A stretch of 64,000 bases of DNA from an uncultured Lachnospiraceae bacterium. GTDB lineage: Bacteria; Bacillota; Clostridia; Lachnospirales; Lachnospiraceae. The stretch spans positions 62,001 to 126,000 of the forward strand of contig CAJTLB010000007.1 in NCBI GenBank assembly GCA_910577045.1, written 5' to 3'. Each line of letters opens with the position of its first letter. Within the stretch, counting starts at the first letter, position 1. Under the pieces are notes generated by a model. That model searched no databases. It worked only from the letters and a program-made list of their open reading frames with translations, and was not told the DNA's origin. Positions 19,080-26,705 of this stretch are shown piece after piece. Made by a program: the position numbers and the translations under genes.

Positions 19080-19972
19080 TCAAGTAAGTAGACACAAAAA
19101 AGTATAAAATTTTCCAGGAGCAGACGAAACTTTCTGCTCCCAGTATAAGGCCTCCGCTTCGTTGGGAGTAAGTATGCCAAGGGTAGAGTGCGGTCTTGTA
19201 GTATCCTTCGATATACTCAAAGATAGAAAGCTGCAGTTCTTTCAAAGAAGGGTAGCTTTTTCGGTTGGTTTCTTCTTTTTTTAGGTATTTGAAAAAGCAT
19301 TCACAGCAGGCATTGTCAAAGGGATAGCCTTTTTTTGAAAAAGACTACACAACATGGAGAGAATCCAAAAGCTGCCGGAAGGTAGAGGCAGTATATTGGG
19401 TTCCCTGATCAGAATGGAACATCAGCCCATAGGGGGCGTTTCGTTTTTCATAAGCTTTCCGGAAGGCTGTAATGACCAGTTCTGCATCCGCATTGCCAAA
19501 GATGTGCCAGGAAATGACTTTTCTGGAGTACAAATCCATTACCATGCACAGGTAATGCCATTTTCCGCCAGCTTTGATATAAGTAATGTCGCTGGCCCAT
19601 ACAAGATTCGGGGCTTTTTGGGCAAAGTTCTGCTGCAGATGATTACAGCAGCCGGTGTTTTGGGAAGGTCTGGCAGAAACGCGGGGCTTGTCTGTGGACA
19701 TTTTGGGTAGCTGCAATTGTTTCATCAGTCGGTACACTCTTCCAACGCTGATGTTTATGCCATAGTCACGCTTTAAGACATAAGTGATTTTGTAAGCTCC
19801 CAACCACTTGTTGTAATGCGCATAAATATGGAGAATGAGGGAAGAAATCTGTTGGTTCTCCCGGATACGGGGAGCAGGCTCCGAAGAAAAATGCTTGTAA
19901 TGCTCCAGTTGACGCTGAGTACCCGGCAGAGGGTCTTAACAGCGTGCTGGAAACGGAGTTTATGGATAGCAT
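19080..19972 (-). pseudogene. IS3-family transposase OrfB (DDE integrase), broken
   Basis: Read leftward, the frame gives RLDAIHKLRFQHAVKTLCRVLSV, then shifts near 19905 to HYKHFSSEPAPRIRENQQIS and the rve domain (LVWASDITYIKAGGKWHYL, HSDQGTQYT). A TAG replaces a codon after LHVV, near 19345. The frame then continues as SFSKKGYPFDNACCECFF with the final DDE Glu region. A last shift near 19205 restores RPHSTLGILTPNEAEALYWEQ to a TGA at 19080-19082. Two frameshifts and one stop make the integrase non-functional. Confidence 0.8.
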
Positions 19973-20260
19973 CTAGTCTTTGCTTGCGTGTGGCGTGAAT
20001 ATGGCAATCGCTTTTTTTAATATGAGGTTTTCCTCCTCCAGCTGGACATTGCGCTTTTGAAGTTCTTTTACCTGCTTGGCAGTAAGAACTTCGCCATCAT
20101 CGGTTTGAACGGTGGAGTATTGTTTTACCCATTTGGCGAGGGCAGATTTTGAAACGCCATACTCTTTGCAGAGCTGGGCCTGGTTTTTTCCGTTTTGGTG
20201 GAGAGTGACGAGAGATTTTTTAAAATCCTCATCGTACTTTGTGTAATTATTTTCAGCCAT
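19973..20260 (-). CDS. IS3-family transposase OrfA
   Basis: The 95-residue reading frame starts at the ATG complementary to 20258-20260, with GGAGG just upstream; the open frame extends further but lacks a better start. It has a helix-turn-helix (LCKEYGVSKSALAKWVKQY) followed by a leucine-zipper-like helix (VKELQKRNVQLEEENLILKKAI), as in all IS3 OrfA proteins. It is intact and binds the IS ends together with OrfAB. The partner orfB is broken, so the element is probably not autonomous. Confidence 0.85.
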   Translation of the reverse strand: MAENNYTKYDEDFKKSLVTLHQNGKNQAQLCKEYGVSKSALAKWVKQYSTVQTDDGEVLTAKQVKELQKRNVQLEEENLILKKAIAIFTPHASKD

Positions 20261-20337
20261 AAGAAGCCTCCTTTTTTGTGTATGGTTTATTATAACAGAC
20301 AGTGTATATTTGTGTCTACTTTTATAGTATAGCTCCA

Positions 20338-20972
20338 CATCTAAAGTCTTAATGGTGTGACGATATTTTGGAAAGCAGCCCATATTTTTGCATAACCCGC
20401 ATCACCTTTTTCTTATTGACCCACAAACCCTGATAGTTGGAAAGCCACAGGCTGACGCACCGATAGCCGTAGGTATTGTTTTCTGTTGGCATTTTTGTAT
20501 CAGCTTCCCCAAAGCCAGATACTTATTCGGCTTGTCTTTTTACCGCAGCCATTTATAATAGCCGCTGTGGGATACTTCAAAAAATGTACAAAGGAATGAA
20601 ATGTTATAAACATCCTTGTTTTTAAAGATTGCCTGATATTTGACTGTGGACCTCATATCCTTCCAGAAAGTTGAAGAAAATCCTGATATAGTTTCAAAAG
20701 TTTTTCCTGCTGCTGGATAATTTTCATAAGTTCTCTTTTGGTTGGCTCCAGTTTTGGTTGTGCTCCAGATTTTCGTTTTGGATATCTGGTCTTTGTTAAG
20801 TTCAACGACGTCGCCTATTTCATGATTGGTCTTTTCTTCGCGCTTTAAATAGAGTATCTTTTTCCTGATTTCATCTAAATAACGGTTATAACCTTCCCAT
20901 ATTTGTCTCCCTTTCTTTTTATTTTAACACATGTCTTTTTCTGTGTGCCCACTTTATTGGGTGCACTTTGTA
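20338..20972 (-). mobile_element. Remnant of a second, older IS3-family element
   Basis: Read leftward, scattered frames match IS3 OrfA/OrfB pieces: the OrfB start FFEVSHSGYYKWLR, then KDKPNKYLALGKL and, in another frame, VNKKKVMRVMQKYG. Many stops and shifts separate them. The outer end is near the AT-rich stretch at 20925-20972, where a possible terminal sequence (TGTGCCCAC...) precedes unrelated DNA. The inner side is cut by the IS at 19070-20337, so the rest of the older element is missing. It is not the same IS as its neighbour, since the recoverable residues differ. Confidence 0.6.
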
Positions 20973-21108
20973 GATGTTCATTTATCCTTGACAGGCTGGT
21001 GGGGATTTGCTATTCATACAATGTTGACAATGGGAAAAAGACAGATGTTTGGATAGATTTTGGTGTTAAAATACGATATAATGTAAAAATAGTTTCTTGA
21101 AAGTAAAG

Positions 21109-21120
21109 GAACATTTGTTC
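21109..21120. promoter_or_regulatory. LexA-like (SOS) box upstream of the methyltransferase
   Basis: GAACATTTGTTC is a perfect GAAC-N4-GTTC palindrome, the core of the Gram-positive LexA operator. It ends 9 bp before the -35 of a strong promoter (TTGAAA-17 bp-TATAAT) and also lies between a second TTGAAA (21097) and TAAAAT (21121). Binding is inferred. Confidence 0.5.
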
Positions 21121-21129
21121 TAAAATGTA

Positions 21130-21158
21130 TTGAAAATAGAATGAAGATGAAGTATAAT
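21130..21158 (+). promoter_or_regulatory. Sigma-A-type promoter for the methyltransferase
   Basis: TTGAAA (21130-21135), a 17-bp spacer and a perfect TATAAT (21153-21158) lie 34 bp before the start codon at 21192. Confidence 0.7.
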
Positions 21159-21191
21159 TGATTTATGTAAAAGAGTATGGGGTGAGATGAA

Positions 21192-22376
21192 ATGTTAGAA
21201 AAGATTATTGAACTCACGAATTTATATATAGATAGTATGTCTAAAAAAGAGAGAAAGAAGTATGGGCAGTTTTTTACAAGTATGGAAACTGCAAGATTTA
21301 TGGCGAGTTTGTATGAAATGCCAGTAGAAAAATCTTATGTAACAGTTTTGGATGCTGGTGCTGGCTCTGGTATATTATCGTGTGCTTTTATTGAATGGGC
21401 AGAACAGTTTGATACTATAACAGAAATAGAGTTGACCTGCTATGAGAATGATGAAAATGTGCTAGGACTTTTGCAGGAAAATCTGGAATATTGCAAAGAG
21501 CATTCTACAAAAAAGATTAAATATAGTATTCATACAGAAAACTATATTACAAGTCAATATCTGGATTTTAATTGTATGATAGGCAGAAATCCTAATTCTT
21601 CTAAATTTGATTATGTAATTGGGAACCCCCCATATATGAAAATATCTAAAGATGCACCAGAAGCAACAGCCATGCCAGAAGTTTGTTATGGTGCGCCAAA
21701 TATGTATTTTATTTTTGCCGCAATGGGGCTTTTTAATTTAAAAGATGATGGAGAAATGGTTTATATTATTCCTCGCTCATGGACATCTGGGGTGTATTTT
21801 AAACGGTTTCGACAGTATTTTTTGACAGAAGGAAGATTGGAACATATTTACTTATTTGTGAGTAGGGATAAAGTCTTTGATAAAGAGGAGGTTTTACAAG
21901 AAACTATTATCGTAAAGATTAGAAAGACAAATACAAGTCCTGTTCAGGTAAAAATCACCTCATCAAAGTCTAACAAAGATTTTGATGAAATAACCTCTTT
22001 GACCGTGCCCTATAGTCTTGTAGTTTCTGGAAAGGATTACTATGTATATTTGGTAACAGATGAGGAAGAAGTATCCGTATTGAAGCGATTGCATCAGTTT
22101 AATCGAACATTGCCAGATATTGGCGTAAAAATGAAAACAGGCTTAATGGTAGATTTTAGAAATCGTGATATGCTTCGTGACAAAGAGGAAGATGGAGCAA
22201 TCCCTTTGTTTTATTCACAGCATATTAAGCAAGGAAAAGTACAGTTTCCTATTCAGAAAGAACATGAATATGTGGTAACAGATCAATGTGGACTTATGCA
22301 GGATAATAAAAACTATCTGTTTGTAAAGAGGTTTACAGCAAAAGAAGAATCTCGGAGGTTACAATGTGGAATTTAG
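21192..22376 (+). pseudogene. N6-adenine DNA methyltransferase (Eco57I-like), C-terminally truncated
   Basis: The frame starts at ATG 21192 behind GGGGTGAGATG. It carries the AdoMet-binding motif VLDAGAGSGILSCAF and the catalytic DPPY-type motif as NPPY (YVIGNPPYMKI), typical of gamma-type adenine methyltransferases linked to type II or IIG systems. The N-terminal KYGQFFTS matches the KxGQFxTP motif of this group. The 394-residue product stops just after RRLQCGI, where relatives continue for more than 100 residues, probably in the specificity region. The next 200 bp show no continuation, so the 3' part was deleted at the edge of the decayed left arm. No cognate nuclease is seen. Confidence 0.75.
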
Positions 22377-22566
22377 CAGAGAAACGTTTCGTAAACAGGC
22401 ATTACATAGGTTCCGAACAGCAGCATTGGGAGTTTGCTGAGTAAGGGAACTGCATTATAATTGAAATAAAAAGATTGCTTTATTTAAAGCCGATTTGTTA
22501 TAATAAAAGCGTGGCAACAAAAAATCAGTAAACCAGAATAAATGATGTATAGGTAAGGAGTAAAAT

Positions 22567-23457
22567 ATGTTGGATTTTCGGATAGAAACATTCCTTATGG
22601 TATGTCAGTATATGAATTATACAAGGGCAGCAGAGGCATTGAATATTACTCAGCCTGCTGTATCACAGCATATTCGTTATTTGGAAGAGGAATATCATGC
22701 CAAGTTGTTTTTACAGGAAGGAAAACGGATTCAATTAACAGAAGAAGGGGAATTATTCCGGCAGACAGCGCTCCGTATCCAACATGATGTGTTACATTTA
22801 AAAAAGGAAATTAACCAAAGAAAAGGAAAACGAAAGAAGCTTTGTTTTGGTGCGACATTTACAATAGGGGAACATATTGTGCCAGAATATCTGCCTAATT
22901 TGCTGAAGCAATCCAAAGAATTGTCTATTGAGTTGCGGTTGGGGAATACAGCTGATCTTTTACAGGGGTTATGTAGTGGGGAATTAGAATTTGTAATTGT
23001 AGAAGGAAATTTTATAAAACAGGAATATTCTTATGAATTATATAAAAAAGAGCCTTTTATAGCGGTTTGTGCGGCAGGCCATTCTTTTCAGCGTGAGCCA
23101 AGATTATTAGAAAAACTTTTACCAGAAACATTAATTGTAAGAGAAAAAGATTCTGGAAACAGGGAGATCCTAGAGCGTGCATTGCAAGAGAAAAATTTAG
23201 GATTATCCGATTTTTCTTCCTGTATTGAAGTCAATAATATACAAGCGATGAAAGAGCTAATAAAAAGAGATATGGGCATAGGGTTTTTATATTATGCGGC
23301 TGTAAAGCAGGAAATAGAGGAAGGCAGCATAAAAGAAATTAAGCTGTTAGATTTCCAAGTAGAGCATAATATGTCTTTTGTTTGGATGAAAGGAAGTGTA
23401 TTTGAGGAATATTATAAAAAGTGTGCCAAATTACTAAGGCCAAAGAATAAGAAATAA
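22567..23457 (+). CDS. LysR-family transcriptional regulator
   Basis: This 296-residue protein begins MLDFRIETFLMVCQYMNYTRAAEAL behind AAGGAG. It has the LysR winged helix-turn-helix with NITQPAVSQHIRYLEEEY, then a periplasmic-binding-like effector domain. It is co-directional with aroD, 13 bp downstream, so the two are probably cotranscribed; most LysR genes are instead divergent from their target. It may sense a shikimate-pathway or aromatic compound, but this is position-based only. It is the first intact gene to the right of the decayed accessory arm. Confidence 0.85.
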   Translation: MLDFRIETFLMVCQYMNYTRAAEALNITQPAVSQHIRYLEEEYHAKLFLQEGKRIQLTEEGELFRQTALRIQHDVLHLKKEINQRKGKRKKLCFGATFTIGEHIVPEYLPNLLKQSKELSIELRLGNTADLLQGLCSGELEFVIVEGNFIKQEYSYELYKKEPFIAVCAAGHSFQREPRLLEKLLPETLIVREKDSGNREILERALQEKNLGLSDFSSCIEVNNIQAMKELIKRDMGIGFLYYAAVKQEIEEGSIKEIKLLDFQVEHNMSFVWMKGSVFEEYYKKCAKLLRPKNKK

Positions 23458-23470
23458 GGAGAAGGTTAGG

Positions 23471-24238
23471 ATGAAGGGAAAGGAAATTGTAGTAAGGGAT
23501 ACAATAATAGGAAAAGGTATGCCAAAGATCTGTGTGCCAATTGTAGGAAAAACACAAGAAGAAATAGTAGCACAAGCCGAGCATTTAAAGGCGCTTTCTT
23601 GTGATATGGCAGAGTGGCGCATGGATTGGTTTGAAAACTACCATGAAAAAAGTATGCGCCTTTCTGTATTAGGGCAGTTAAGGGAAATATTAGGGAATAT
23701 GCCAATTATTGCTACCCTAAGGACAAAAAAGGAAGGCGGGAATAAAGCGATTACATTTCCTGAATATACAAAAGTAAACTTATCTGTTGCAAAAAGTGGG
23801 TATGTAGATTTTATTGATGTAGAAGCATTTTCTTTTGGGGAAATTTCTGAGGAGTTAATTGGGGAAATACAAAAAACAGGGGTTAGGGTAATTGTATCTA
23901 ACCATGATTTTAAAAAGACGCCGCCGAAAGAAGAAATGGTGAATAGATTAATGAAAATGCAGGAAATGGGCGCAGATATCCCTAAAATTGCTGTAATGCC
24001 ACAGTCTCCAAAAGATGTGCTTAATTTAATGGAAGCAACAGAAAAGATGGTAAGGAAATATGCTAGGACACCAGTAATTACTATGGCAATGTCAGGGCTT
24101 GGGGGAATTAGCAGGGTAGCAGGGGAAATTGTTGGGAGTGCTATTACTTTTGCTAGTGGGGAAGTGGCTTCTGCACCAGGACAGATGGATGCAAAGGAAT
24201 TGCGGCAAGTACTAGAGTTATTGCATTATGGATTATAA
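23471..24238 (+). CDS. aroD: Type I 3-dehydroquinate dehydratase
   Basis: This 255-residue enzyme converts 3-dehydroquinate to 3-dehydroshikimate in the chorismate pathway or in quinate breakdown. It shows the type I motifs: EWRMDWFE near the N-terminus, the catalytic His in VSNHDFKKTPP, the Schiff-base Lys in IPKIAVMP and the C-terminal SGLGGISR loop. Length is normal. AAGGAG precedes ATG 23471. It follows a LysR gene and is closed by a terminator at 24271. No other aro genes are nearby, so a catabolic or stand-alone role is possible. Confidence 0.9.
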   Translation: MKGKEIVVRDTIIGKGMPKICVPIVGKTQEEIVAQAEHLKALSCDMAEWRMDWFENYHEKSMRLSVLGQLREILGNMPIIATLRTKKEGGNKAITFPEYTKVNLSVAKSGYVDFIDVEAFSFGEISEELIGEIQKTGVRVIVSNHDFKKTPPKEEMVNRLMKMQEMGADIPKIAVMPQSPKDVLNLMEATEKMVRKYARTPVITMAMSGLGGISRVAGEIVGSAITFASGEVASAPGQMDAKELRQVLELLHYGL

Positions 24239-24270
24239 ATAGGGAAAATAGTAGTGAAAGGAAATAAAGG

Positions 24271-24301
24271 AGGAGCTGTTGAAAAACAGCCCCTCTTTTT
24301 A
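24271..24301 (+). terminator. Rho-independent terminator after aroD
   Basis: GAGGAGCTGTT and AACAGCCCCTC pair with one mismatch around a short A-rich loop, followed by TTTTTA. It lies between convergent aroD and the SASP gene. Confidence 0.75.
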
Positions 24302-24315
24302 CTTAATTGGTTTTA

Positions 24316-24537
24316 TTATATAGAACCGCCGGATTTCATCTGCTCTTCCTGGCGCTTGATCATTTGGCGAACCATTTCGCCTCCTACAGAACCAGCCTGT
24401 GCAGAAGTTAAATCTCCGTTATAACCTTGCTTTAAAGGCACACCGATTTCGGATGCTACCTCCATTTTAAAACGGTCCAAAGCTTCTCTAGCTTCAGGGA
24501 CTTCTGATCTGTTAGAACCTGTGTTATTGTTTGCCAT
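24316..24537 (-). CDS. Alpha/beta-type small acid-soluble spore protein
   Basis: This 73-residue protein contains the SASP signatures LDRFKMEVASEIGVPL and GGEMVRQMIKRQEEQM. It coats spore DNA and protects it from UV and heat. The GPR protease site is expected at the EVASEIG region. It starts at the ATG complementary to 24535-24537 with GGAGGTGA six bases upstream. The gene stands alone between aroD and the EctB-like gene and has a notably long, foldable leader. Expression in the forespore under sigma-G is expected from the family, but no clear sigma-G promoter was picked out. Confidence 0.95.
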   Translation of the reverse strand: MANNNTGSNRSEVPEAREALDRFKMEVASEIGVPLKQGYNGDLTSAQAGSVGGEMVRQMIKRQEEQMKSGGSI

Positions 24538-24584
24538 AACATTTCACCTCCATATTATTTTCATACATTTTTTGATTGACTTTT

Positions 24585-24660
24585 AGGCAACACATAAGAG
24601 GTGCCATTCTGTCAGTCATAGCCGATGGGCACCTGCTTTGTGAAGCCTGTGTTCCTTCGA
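24585..24660 (-). promoter_or_regulatory. Three-way-junction leader RNA upstream of the SASP gene
   Basis: In the minus-strand transcript an outer stem (GGAACACA near 24656-24649 with TGTGTTGCC near 24594-24586) encloses two hairpins: GCTT/AAGC (24646-24635) and a seven-pair stem AGGTGCC/GGCACCT (24634-24628 with 24605-24599). The 3' arm of the last hairpin contains CACCTC, complementary to GAGGTG of the SASP Shine-Dalgarno site (24545-24550). This allows a switch between the hairpin and RBS sequestration. It does not match any riboswitch consensus I can recall. Confidence 0.45.
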
Positions 24661-24723
24661 CCTGATATTATTATAAGCAGAATTAAAAACAATATGTTGG
24701 TAATAAATGGAGAACAAAATAAG

Positions 24724-25959
24724 TTAATTATTAATTGAATTTTTTATAATATCCATTCCTTTTATTAATAATTCATCAGGGATAGTAAGGGCTGGCATAA
24801 GTTTAATTACACTGTTGTCACGGCCTGCCCGTTCAATAATTAATCCATTTTCAAAACAAGTTTTGGTAATGGCAGAAGCGCGGTCCCCTGATCCGACATC
24901 TACGCCAAAGATACAGCCAATGCCACGTATGTTTATATTTTCTCCAGTAATATTGTGGGTTAGGTAATCATGGATAATGGTTTCTTTACGGATAACTTCT
25001 TTTTCAATTTGGTGCATAAGCATATATTCTAGGCCAGCTTTAGCAGCTACAATAGCAAGCTGGTTCCCACGGAAAGTGCCATTGTGTTCCCCGGGTTTCC
25101 ATATATCAAGTTCTGGCTTAAATAAAGTAAGAGAAAATGGAAGGCCATAGCCACCAATGGATTTAGATAAAATAACAATATCAGGGATAATATTTGCACG
25201 TTCAAAGGAGAAGAATGTGCCTGTGCGGGCACAGCCTACCTGTATATCATCTACAATTAACAAGATATGGTATTTATCACAAAATGCCCTAACAGACTGC
25301 AGCCATTCTTTGCTAAACACATGGATGCCGCCCTCTGCCTGTACTGTTTCAATAATTAAGGCAGCAGGAAGTTCAATGCCAGAATGGTCATCATTTATTA
25401 AAGTTTCCATGTATTTTATTGTGTCCAATCCTTCAAACATATAAGGGGCTGGGATATGCGTAACATTAGTTAAAGGGACGCCGGCACCTTGGCGGCTTTC
25501 CCTGTCACTTGTTAAAGCTAAAGAGGCAAGTGTCATGCCATGGAAACACCCCATTAAACACCAGATATTTTCTCTGTGTTTTACTTTGCGTGCTAGTTTT
25601 AAGGCAGCTTCTACGCCATTTGTCCCAGTAGGGCCAGTAAACATAATTTTATAGTCTAAACCTCTTGGTTTTAAAACAGACTCTTCAAAATATTGGATAA
25701 AGTCAGCTTTTGAATCTGTCATCATATCAAGGGCATGTAAAATACCATCATTTTGGAGATAAGAGACAAGGCGCTCTTTAATATAATCATTATTATGGCC
25801 GTAATTAACAGCCCCTGCGCCACAGAAGAAATCAATATATTCTTTTCCATCTGCATCTGTAATAATAGAGCCTTTGGCTTTTGTAAAGATGGCAGGGAAA
25901 CTTCTGCAATAACTGCGTACCTCTGATTCATAGGTTTGAAAAATTTCTTTTTGTTCCAT
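24724..25959 (-). CDS. Class III aminotransferase, EctB-like (diaminobutyrate type)
   Basis: This 411-residue PLP enzyme matches diaminobutyrate--2-oxoglutarate transaminases: DFFCGAGAVNYGHN near the N-terminus, FTGPTGTNGVEAALKLAR for cofactor phosphate binding, DDIQVGCARTGTFFSFE, and the Schiff-base Lys in LSKSIGGYGLP. EctB makes L-2,4-diaminobutyrate from aspartate semialdehyde and glutamate. No EctA or EctC (ectoine) or siderophore genes are near. Instead it lies 19 bp after a GatD-like gene and downstream of a MurT-like ligase, so one operon is likely. A role supplying a diamine to the ligase is a hypothesis only. Confidence 0.85.
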   Translation of the reverse strand: MEQKEIFQTYESEVRSYCRSFPAIFTKAKGSIITDADGKEYIDFFCGAGAVNYGHNNDYIKERLVSYLQNDGILHALDMMTDSKADFIQYFEESVLKPRGLDYKIMFTGPTGTNGVEAALKLARKVKHRENIWCLMGCFHGMTLASLALTSDRESRQGAGVPLTNVTHIPAPYMFEGLDTIKYMETLINDDHSGIELPAALIIETVQAEGGIHVFSKEWLQSVRAFCDKYHILLIVDDIQVGCARTGTFFSFERANIIPDIVILSKSIGGYGLPFSLTLFKPELDIWKPGEHNGTFRGNQLAIVAAKAGLEYMLMHQIEKEVIRKETIIHDYLTHNITGENINIRGIGCIFGVDVGSGDRASAITKTCFENGLIIERAGRDNSVIKLMPALTIPDELLIKGMDIIKNSINN

Positions 25960-25978
25960 TTTGGATAATCCTCTTTTC

Positions 25979-26704
25979 TTATTGATATTTCAGTTTTTCC
26001 TTTTCGAATTCAGCAAGGCGCTTCCGATAGGCTGCCATAATGGTGTCTTCGTAAGCAAGGGTAGGCTGCTTTATACCTAAAAGGATAAGAAGCTGTTTTA
26101 TAAATAGTGGGTTTAAAAGCAAGAAAGGGCCCACGGTATAAGTAGCAAAAAAATTATTTTTATTTAGCCCTTCTAAGAGGCTTCCTGGGTGGATGCCACA
26201 TCCCCGGATTACTTTATAAAAATACTGGTTTTGGTTATCACCATAAGAATGGGAAAATTGAGCTTTAAAACCAACTAGCCGGATTCCATGGTATTCTCCA
26301 AGTATTAGAGAATTATAACGTGCCATCATATTCCGTTTTGCATAAACATCAGGGAAAATACCAAGCCCTTCTATACGGCTTCCATCTTCGTTTTCAATAT
26401 ATGCTTCAAAAACTTCCATTGCATTTCCAGTTAATAAAAAGATACATCCATTCTCAATTAGTTGTTGTATTGCTGCCTTATAAGGAAGGAGCGTATGGAT
26501 TATTAGTTCTTGCTGGCTTTCTGTCATAGGGCCCATATAAACCATAGAAACAGGTTTTTTTACAAAAGCAGGTTCCGATGTTAAGTTCGTATCAATAAAT
26601 TCTGCGTTAGGAAGGCATTTTTGTAAATAGTATATATTCATTCTGTCGCCAAAAAGGTTTGCAATTTCTGGGAACAGAGATTCAATAATAATTTGTTTTT
26701 CCAT
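25979..26704 (-). CDS. GatD-like class I amidotransferase homologue lacking the catalytic Cys and His
   Basis: This 241-residue protein aligns by eye with GatD of the lipid II amidation complex: GRSRIEGLGI-type segment (GSRIEGLGIF), the VGFKAQFSHSYGD loop and ATYTVGPFLLLNP. In GatD the nucleophile lies in TICGGYQ, but here the site reads LLTGNAM, with Thr92 in place of Cys. The catalytic His of TYLHGP is Val191 (TYTVGP). Ammonia production from glutamine is therefore not expected. It starts 1 bp after the MurT-like stop, with its GGAGGG site inside that gene, so the two are translationally coupled and probably form a complex. Confidence 0.75.
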   Translation of the reverse strand: MEKQIIIESLFPEIANLFGDRMNIYYLQKCLPNAEFIDTNLTSEPAFVKKPVSMVYMGPMTESQQELIIHTLLPYKAAIQQLIENGCIFLLTGNAMEVFEAYIENEDGSRIEGLGIFPDVYAKRNMMARYNSLILGEYHGIRLVGFKAQFSHSYGDNQNQYFYKVIRGCGIHPGSLLEGLNKNNFFATYTVGPFLLLNPLFIKQLLILLGIKQPTLAYEDTIMAAYRKRLAEFEKEKLKYQ

Positions 26705-26705
26705 T

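Larger units (their letters stand above)
19070..20337 (-). mobile_element. IS3-family insertion sequence (about 1.27 kb), orfB degenerate
   Basis: The left end TGGACTATAGTCAAGTAAG and the reverse complement of the right end (TGGAGCTATACTATAAAAG) are imperfect inverted repeats, both leading into GTAGACACAAA. They bound an orfA/orfB pair read leftward. The left end lies exactly where beta-lactamase homology stops. The flanking triplets (GAT left, CAT right) do not form a matching target duplication, and the right flank is another, older IS3 remnant. The present position may thus come from a deletion or recombination between elements rather than one clean insertion. Confidence 0.8.

Noticed and set aside
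19067..20340. A 3-bp target duplication flanking the IS3-family element.
   Set aside because: The flanking triplets read GAT and CAT, so they do not match; the ends may also be off by a base.
24585..24660. Assignment of the SASP leader to a known class such as c-di-GMP-I, glutamine, glycine or purine riboswitches.
   Set aside because: Only short look-alike words such as CGAAGGAAC occur; conserved core positions and stem order of those classes are missing.
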